Source of the DNA: Azospirillum sp. 47_25
GTDB lineage: Bacteria > Pseudomonadota > Alphaproteobacteria > RF32 > CAG-239
NCBI GenBank assembly: GCA_001917125.1
Contig: MNTU01000004.1
Coordinates: forward strand, 1 to 11,233
Reading direction: 5' to 3'
Length of the DNA: 11,233 nucleotides
In this document: in pieces, positions 6,577 to 11,233 of the stretch
Position numbering within the stretch: position 1 is the first letter of the stretch
Layout of the letters: each line of letters opens with the position of its first letter
Made by a program: the position numbers and the translations under genes
The notes under the pieces: generated by a model
Told to the model about the DNA's origin: nothing
The model's input: the letters and a program-made list of their open reading frames with translations, nothing else
The model's database searches: none

Positions 6577-8307
6577 TCACTCTGCTTTTTTGAGCATAAC
6601 TTCCGGGGCTTCTATTCCCAGCAGGTTAAGCAGGAGAGTCAAAACATCGCGGACGATTTTGGCAATCTGCAGACGTGAGGCAGCCTGTTCCGGCGTGGCA
6701 GCCGACATAATCGGCGACGTGTTGTAGAATGAGCTGAACGCCTGCGCCAGCGTATAGGCATAGTCGGAAATAATACTCGGTTCCTTCGCCTCGTGGGTGC
6801 GCAGGACAATGTTATTCAGCTGCATCAGTTTCAGCGCCAAATCGCGTTCTTCCGGATTGGTTATCACGATTTTGCCGGGTTTGATTTCGCCGGCTTTACG
6901 CAGAATCGAATTGATGCGGGCAATGGCATATTGAATGTAAGGCCCGGTTTTACCTTCAAATTTGGCAAAATCATCAATTTCAAAAACATAACCGGAGGCA
7001 ATGTTGTTTTTCAGATCCTGAAACTTCATTGCGCCGACGGCAATCTGCCCGACCAGCTTTTCAATATAAGCGGCATCATATTCGGCGGAAGGTTCCGGCA
7101 TTGACTCGCGGACTTTATCCTTGGAAATTTTAATCATATCTTCCAGATTCATCACGCCGCCGTCACGGGTTTTGAACGGTTTGCCGTCAGGGCCGTTAAC
7201 CGTGCCGAAACCGATGTGCTGCAATTTGACGCCGGGGGCAATGCCCAGTTTTTCAGCCACTTCAAAAACCTGCTCAAAGTGCAGTGACTGGCGTTTATCG
7301 ACCACATAGATAATCTCGTCGGCTTTCAAATCATCCACGCGCATTTTTATGGTGGCAATATCGGTTACCTGATAAGCGTAGCCGCCGTCGCTTTTGACCA
7401 GAATAACCGGCGGTTTGGGCTTATTGCTTTCTTCCAGGCGGATAATGGTTGCGCCGTCATCAACCTCGGACACTCCTTTCTGCGCCGCGATTTCAACAAT
7501 TTCGGCACAGGTTTCGTGCGCATCACTTTCGCCCAGCCACAAATCAAAATGCGTCTGCAATTCGTCATAATTTTGCTTAACCGCCTCAACCGAAACCTTG
7601 CGCAGGTGCTGCCAGGCCTTACGGTATTCAGGGTTGCCGTTCTGCAGTTCGGCGGTTATGCGGCGGGCCGTTTCTTTGGCGTTTTCATCTTCTTTGCAGC
7701 GGATATTGGCCTTTTTATAAAAAGCGGAAATGGCTCCGATATCATAAGTTTCCGTCTTGGACAGATTGCCGTCCTGTTCGATAATCTCTGCCAAAATCAT
7801 TCCCATCGGGGTTCCCCAGTCGCCGAAATGGACATCGGCAATTACCTCATTGCCGACAAATTGCTCAATCCGGCGGATAGCCTCGCCGACAACCGCTGAA
7901 CGCAAATGTCCGACATGGAGTGCCTTGGCAACATTCGGGCCGCCTGAATCAAGCACGATTTTATGCGGTTCAGCCACTTTCTCGCAGCCAAAGCGCCCGT
8001 CGGCAGCCATGCCGTCAAGCACGCGGGCAATCAGGCTGTCATTAATCTTTAAGTTTAAGAATCCCGGTCCGTCCACCGACACTTTGGCAAAATCGGCATC
8101 CTGTTCCAGTTTGGCGGCAATTGCCGAAGCAATCTCGCGGGGATTTTTCTTTTCGGCTTTGGCCAGAGCCAATGCGCCATTGCATTGAAAATCGCTCAAA
8201 TCGGGACGATCGGAAACTTTTACCGCCGCAAACTGCGGATTGAGGTTTAATTCGTTAAAGACGGCGGCCAGTTTGGCATTGATTGTTTTTTCAAGAGACA
8301 AAGTCAT
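6577..8307 (-). CDS. argS: Arginine--tRNA ligase
   Basis: This class I aminoacyl-tRNA synthetase attaches arginine to tRNA-Arg using ATP. The 576 residues match the family length. Residues 1-100 form the N-terminal tRNA-recognition (Add-1) region with PGFLNLKI (81-88). The catalytic core carries GGPNVAKALHVGH, with the HIGH signature as HVGH (131-134), then FGDWGTPMGM (161-170). The KMSKS position is replaced by GKPFKTRDGG (375-384), which is usual for ArgRS and not a defect. The C-terminal helical DALR domain includes AQAFSSFYNTSPI (521-533). The gene starts 27 bp after the lipoprotein gene stops, with only a weak ribosome site (GGAA about 10 nt before the ATG), so it probably shares the lipoprotein's transcript. 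Confidence 0.98.
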   Translation of the reverse strand: MTLSLEKTINAKLAAVFNELNLNPQFAAVKVSDRPDLSDFQCNGALALAKAEKKNPREIASAIAAKLEQDADFAKVSVDGPGFLNLKINDSLIARVLDGMAADGRFGCEKVAEPHKIVLDSGGPNVAKALHVGHLRSAVVGEAIRRIEQFVGNEVIADVHFGDWGTPMGMILAEIIEQDGNLSKTETYDIGAISAFYKKANIRCKEDENAKETARRITAELQNGNPEYRKAWQHLRKVSVEAVKQNYDELQTHFDLWLGESDAHETCAEIVEIAAQKGVSEVDDGATIIRLEESNKPKPPVILVKSDGGYAYQVTDIATIKMRVDDLKADEIIYVVDKRQSLHFEQVFEVAEKLGIAPGVKLQHIGFGTVNGPDGKPFKTRDGGVMNLEDMIKISKDKVRESMPEPSAEYDAAYIEKLVGQIAVGAMKFQDLKNNIASGYVFEIDDFAKFEGKTGPYIQYAIARINSILRKAGEIKPGKIVITNPEERDLALKLMQLNNIVLRTHEAKEPSIISDYAYTLAQAFSSFYNTSPIMSAATPEQAASRLQIAKIVRDVLTLLLNLLGIEAPEVMLKKAE

Positions 8308-8334
8308 TTTATGTTATTCCATCACAGTCAAAAG

Positions 8335-8652
8335 TTATTTTTCGCATTTAAAGTAAATATGGGTCGGTAGAAACAGGCGGCAGGTAAACTGGGTCTGACG
8401 CACCGGAACGGCATGAGTGCCGGTTTTGTGCTTCACGCACTCCTCGTCCGCCAGTTTTTTGACCTCGGCATAGCTGGTGGTCAGAATATTATAGCAGACC
8501 GCCGGATTTTCCGGAGTGGAACGGCCGACATAGAGTTTGGTCATGTCTTTTTCGCCGGCGTTGCGGCGTCGGTCAATAAACGGGTCTAACTGGGAACAGC
8601 TGCCGATCAGGCAGGCCAGCATCAGCATATTCAGCAATTTTACCCTAGACAA
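8335..8652 (-). CDS. Small conserved-type lipoprotein, function unknown
   Basis: The 105-residue product has a lipoprotein signal: Arg3 and Lys5, a hydrophobic stretch, then IGS before Cys19, the predicted lipidated residue. After Cys19 come LDPFIDRRRNAG and four further cysteines (53, 72, 91 and 103) that could form two disulfides in the periplasm. It lacks any catalytic motif that I can name. The start is TTG at 8652-8650. It is supported by GGAG (complement of 8662-8665) 9 nt upstream, by an in-frame stop just before it (complement of 8656-8658), and because the next start, codon 9, would remove the positive charges of the signal peptide. It precedes argS by 27 bp. A functional link with ArgS is not evident; they may simply share an operon. 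Confidence 0.85.
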   Translation of the reverse strand: MSRVKLLNMLMLACLIGSCSQLDPFIDRRRNAGEKDMTKLYVGRSTPENPAVCYNILTTSYAEVKKLADEECVKHKTGTHAVPVRQTQFTCRLFLPTHIYFKCEK

Positions 8653-8661
8653 TTTTTAAAA

Positions 8662-8665
8662 CTCC
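8662..8665 (-). promoter_or_regulatory. Ribosome binding site fixing a TTG start
   Basis: GGAG on the - strand lies 9 nt before the TTG at 8652. It is the only Shine-Dalgarno-like site here and selects the non-ATG start of the lipoprotein gene. Confidence 0.6.
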
Positions 8666-8698
8666 ATTACATTGAAACCAGATTGCTAACATATATAC

Positions 8699-9325
8699 AT
8701 GAAGAAGATTAAAATGGAAAGTCAAAATAAATATCTTGGTGATGATAAATTCAAAAAATTCCTAGAGCATTACAGCTGTCCGACCCCGCTGGAAATTATC
8801 AAGCTGCGGTTTGCCGGTTCTATCTGCTCGCCGAATCTGGAACTGCGGCCGACCGACGTCATCTCCTCTTTCTGGGAGCCCGGCAAATCTCCCCGGCTGG
8901 AAACCAAAGACGAAGCCGATTTGTTTTTCAAATTTTTCATGGGACTGTGGGACGAAATGTTTCAACAGGTTAAAGCCAATAAGGTTCATCTGTCGCCGGC
9001 AGGGAATCTGCTTTCATCCAAAGAAGGCATCGCCAAGCTCTGCGCCGTGCGCTTTGCCGAGGTTGAACCGGGTTTTGTCGAAGGTTTCTGGGGCGGAAAA
9101 GAAGACCTCAAACTGCCTTCTTATCTGGCTCAGCTGATTGATTCTCTCACAGAAATGTCAGGCGTTTACAATACGTTAGCTAAAAAGCTTGACAAAGCCG
9201 AAAATATAACCGAGATTTCTAAACATCTGGCCTATACTGACACGATGGTGGAAAAGACCATTGCCTTTATTATCGAAAATTCAGTTCTGCCCAGAATCGA
9301 ATCCCTGCAAAGGGTGGTGCATTAA
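8699..9325 (+). CDS. Unknown 208-residue soluble protein
   Basis: I do not recognise this family. The protein is soluble, mostly helical by composition, and has no signal peptide. Distinctive stretches are CPTPLEIIKLRFAGSI (27-42), FFKFFMGLWDEMF (76-88) and EPGFVEGFWGGKEDLKLP (123-140), followed by a helical C-terminal third with VYNTLAKKLDKAENI. The longest start is ATG 8699, which lacks a ribosome site. Codon 6 (ATG 8714) is preceded by the purine run GAAGAAG and fits better with a possible TTGAAA (8672-8677) / TATACA (8694-8699) promoter, so the true protein may be 203 residues. It is divergent from the lipoprotein gene across 46 bp and lies 18 bp upstream of the nitroreductase gene on the same strand, so the two are probably one operon. 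Confidence 0.85.
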   Translation: MKKIKMESQNKYLGDDKFKKFLEHYSCPTPLEIIKLRFAGSICSPNLELRPTDVISSFWEPGKSPRLETKDEADLFFKFFMGLWDEMFQQVKANKVHLSPAGNLLSSKEGIAKLCAVRFAEVEPGFVEGFWGGKEDLKLPSYLAQLIDSLTEMSGVYNTLAKKLDKAENITEISKHLAYTDTMVEKTIAFIIENSVLPRIESLQRVVH

Positions 9326-9343
9326 CAAAATAAGGACAAGACT

Positions 9344-9916
9344 ATGGACTTTATGGAAGGGCTTTTGACCCGCCGCTCGGTTCGCAAATACGACACGAGC
9401 AAAAAAATTTCCAAAGAAACTATTCGTGAAATCATTAAAGCCGCGCAGTATTCGCCGACCGCTCATAACAAGCAGCCATGGGAATTTCTGGTGATTGACG
9501 ACCGGGAATTTTTAACCAACCTGCGCCACATCCAGCGCTGGACATCCTTTGCCAAAGATGCCGACTGTGTGATTATTGTCTGCGGCGACACCGAAAAATC
9601 ATTCAGCCGCAGTAAAGAAGACGAGAGCTGGAGTTTTATTGACGTTGACTGCGCCATTGCCACCCAAAGCCTGCTGTTGGCAGCCTGGTCCAAAGGAATC
9701 GGAACCTGTTACTGCGGCGCCGCACCGATGCAGAAAGTGGTTGATTCCTTAAAAGAACATCTGAACCTGCCGGAAAACATCCGCCCCTTTGCAATTGTGA
9801 CAATGGGGTATCCGGCAGAAACGCCCAAACAGCCGGAAGGCCGTTACAAACCGGAAAAAATTCACTGGGGTTGTTGGGAAAATACAGATGCACCGGTTGA
9901 AACCGCAGCCGAATAA
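9344..9916 (+). CDS. Nitroreductase-family FMN protein
   Basis: The 190-residue product belongs to the nitroreductase (NfsB/FRP-like) family, which uses bound FMN and NAD(P)H to reduce nitro compounds, quinones or similar acceptors; the substrate here is unknown. Visible signatures are RRSVRKYD (10-17), with Arg/Ser contacts to the FMN phosphate, AAQYSPTAHNKQPWEF (33-48), the dimer-core helix with AIATQSLLLAAWSKGIGTCY (105-123), and a C-terminal GYPAETPKQPEGR (155-167) followed by HWGCW. The length is typical of the shorter members. The ribosome site AAGGA (9330-9334) is 9 nt before the ATG at 9344 and favours that start; codon 4 is an alternative. It follows the 208-residue protein gene by 18 bp, in the same transcript. 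Confidence 0.93.
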   Translation: MDFMEGLLTRRSVRKYDTSKKISKETIREIIKAAQYSPTAHNKQPWEFLVIDDREFLTNLRHIQRWTSFAKDADCVIIVCGDTEKSFSRSKEDESWSFIDVDCAIATQSLLLAAWSKGIGTCYCGAAPMQKVVDSLKEHLNLPENIRPFAIVTMGYPAETPKQPEGRYKPEKIHWGCWENTDAPVETAAE

Positions 9917-9958
9917 AATAAAAAGAACCTCTGCCGCGGCAGAGGTTCTTTTTATTTT
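9915..9958. terminator. Bidirectional terminator, perfect 44-bp palindrome
   Basis: The inverted repeat is perfect over 22 bp per arm with no spacer, centred between 9936 and 9937. It has a GC-rich core (CCTCTGCCGCGGCAGAGG) and A/T-tract ends. It begins inside the nitroreductase stop codon and ends 4 bp before the stop of the converging gene at 9962, so it serves as terminator in both directions. Confidence 0.92.
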
Positions 9959-9961
9959 TTG

Positions 9962-11233
9962 TCAGAAGTTTCCGGCAAAGCTGTTACTTGAGCAAAGTTC
10001 CGGCTGATAGTTTACCGTAACTCTGCTTTTACAACTCTCACTAATACTTACATCCTGAGTTGAACTGTTAATCGTACCGCTTTCACAAGTGCTTGAAGAT
10101 ATAATGAGAACTTTATCGGCACAAACATTTAAAGTTCCTTTTTTGAAAGTAAAAGTGACACGGCTTGTTCCCCCTGCTTTGTAATTCACAGTACCGCCGT
10201 TTATCACCATGCCATAGCCATTATTACTCCGTTCAAAACCGTTAACATTCAATATGCCGCCGGTACTTTCAGGATATCCCAGCTCCTGATCATAATCTCC
10301 TCCGGTTCCCCCGTCCGTGCGTTTAAACCAGCAGGTTCCGGTCGTTATCGGATAGCCAACGGAAGCCTGAGTTTCAACCGTAACATTTTCAAAATATACT
10401 TTATCATCATAATAAGTGCTTCTATCGACAAGCTCTCTGTTTGATACGCCGTTAGTTTTGCCACAGACATTATTATCTGCATTTTTTGCCGCAGTTTGCC
10501 GGCTAACCAGTTTTACATTTTTAAACGTCAACGGGCCGGCGTCGCTGACAAAGATATCCGTTCCGGTCGGCTTATCAAAAGTAATCGTATGACCGTTGCC
10601 ATTGATAACGGTTGTTACTTTTCCATACCAGTTGTCTTCGTTGCGAAGCATTTCATTGCCACAATAAATATCTCCGGCTAAATTAATGTTTATATTATTA
10701 TCCGTATTTCCCCGGTTAAATAAAGATTTAGCCAAATCAGCGCAAATCAGGTCTGCCGTCGTACAAGCCGTATAAGTCTGCAGACCGTTGCTTATTGTTC
10801 TGAATGTATTGCCGTAAACAACAAACCTTTTTACCATTCCGGGACAATCGTCTTCATTCAGAGCATAAGTCATACCGTTTTTATCAATTGTTTTTCCGGT
10901 AAACAATGCCGGCTTACAGTCGCTGTATTTATTCCCGCAAGGGGTTGTACAATGGAAATTTTTATCTGCCGGACAATTGCTTTCATCATACGCATATTCA
11001 CTGCCGCAAGGAGAAGTACATTTTTCATATTTTCCGCCGCAGGAATTGCCGGTTAAGACTTTGCCGCCGGTGCAGTTGGAGCTGTCATATTGGAACTTGG
11101 GATCGCAAACCTCTTTGCATTCGGAGAATTTCTTAAGACTTCCGGAATAGCAGACCTCGGCGCCGGCGGCTCCCCCGTCGGTGCATTCCTTGAAGCCGTC
11201 GCAGGCATTGGCGCTGCGTTTGTATTTCATCGT
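9962..11233 (-). CDS. Cys-rich repeat and beta-helix-like surface or secreted protein, N-terminus cut by window edge
   Basis: The frame runs open to the right edge. An ATG occurs at 11230-11228, but the codon before it is an ordinary ACG, there is no visible ribosome site and no signal peptide follows, so the true start is probably beyond the window. In the 422 residues from that Met, the first 108 contain 13 cysteines and two tandem 33-34 residue repeats (42-74 and 75-108) with the pattern C....(F/Y).YD.SNC...........C(G)(G/N)KY..C. From about 150 on, it is rich in Asn, Gly, Thr and Val, with short beta-strand runs such as NININLAGDIYC, TTVINGNGHTITF and LTFKNVKLVS, as in right-handed beta-helix adhesins or pectate-lyase-like proteins. 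No C-terminal anchor is visible. The probable role is an exported surface protein; export cannot be shown without the N-terminus. Confidence 0.8.
   Translation of the reverse strand, partial: TMKYKRSANACDGFKECTDGGAAGAEVCYSGSLKKFSECKEVCDPKFQYDSSNCTGGKVLTGNSCGGKYEKCTSPCGSEYAYDESNCPADKNFHCTTPCGNKYSDCKPALFTGKTIDKNGMTYALNEDDCPGMVKRFVVYGNTFRTISNGLQTYTACTTADLICADLAKSLFNRGNTDNNININLAGDIYCGNEMLRNEDNWYGKVTTVINGNGHTITFDKPTGTDIFVSDAGPLTFKNVKLVSRQTAAKNADNNVCGKTNGVSNRELVDRSTYYDDKVYFENVTVETQASVGYPITTGTCWFKRTDGGTGGDYDQELGYPESTGGILNVNGFERSNNGYGMVINGGTVNYKAGGTSRVTFTFKKGTLNVCADKVLIISSSTCESGTINSSTQDVSISESCKSRVTVNYQPELCSSNSFAGNF

Noticed and set aside
7170..7185. Missing KMSKS motif in ArgS as a sign of decay
   Set aside because: Many functional ArgRS enzymes have GKPFKTR-type sequences at this position; the rest of the enzyme is intact.

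Overview
The window looks like chromosomal DNA of an alphaproteobacterium, probably one of the uncultured, host-associated (gut-type) lineages. This is an inference. It rests on the protein character (class I GapA next to Pgk, ArgS, a small Cys-containing lipoprotein), on 'TCGGGTAATGAC'-type intergenic repeats familiar from Alphaproteobacteria, and on two secreted Cys-rich proteins of a style I associate with those lineages. No rRNA, tRNA, CRISPR array, transposase or integrase is visible.

Layout from left to right. (1) 1-411 is non-coding and filled with palindromic repeats: one unit of about 122 bp present twice, whose right arm expands into degenerate 27-29 bp tandem copies. (2) 412-887 (+) is a small secreted protein gene. 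An open frame that looks like a C-terminal H-type-lectin or tail-fibre-tip domain is cut off from its signal-peptide half by a frameshift. (3) 925-3150 (-) encodes a 741-residue cytosolic coiled-coil protein of unknown function with two similar alpha/beta modules. (4) 3350-5655 (-) is the glycolytic pair gap-pgk, with a promoter before gap, a structured spacer between the genes and a strong terminator after pgk. (5) 5656-6024 is an AT-rich divergent control region. (6) 6025-6507 (+) encodes a 160-residue protein of phage-like small-protein type, expressed from a good promoter through a leader of about 155 nt without a Shine-Dalgarno site. (7) 6577-8652 (-) is a lipoprotein-argS operon. (8) 8699-9916 (+) is an operon of an unknown 208-residue protein and a nitroreductase-family flavoprotein. 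(9) 9962 to the right edge (-) is a secreted-type protein with Cys-rich repeats and a beta-helix-like region, cut by the window edge.

Most of the window is housekeeping: GapA and Pgk catalyse consecutive glycolytic steps, and ArgS charges tRNA-Arg. The accessory-looking parts are the two surface or secreted genes at the ends, the 741-residue protein and the phage-like 160-residue protein. Gene ends are marked economically: each of the three convergent junctions has a single near-symmetric hairpin that can terminate transcription from both sides. I do not see a clear new defence or mobile system. The best candidates for something undescribed are the 741-residue duplicated-module protein, the leadered 160-residue protein and the broken secreted lectin-like gene.
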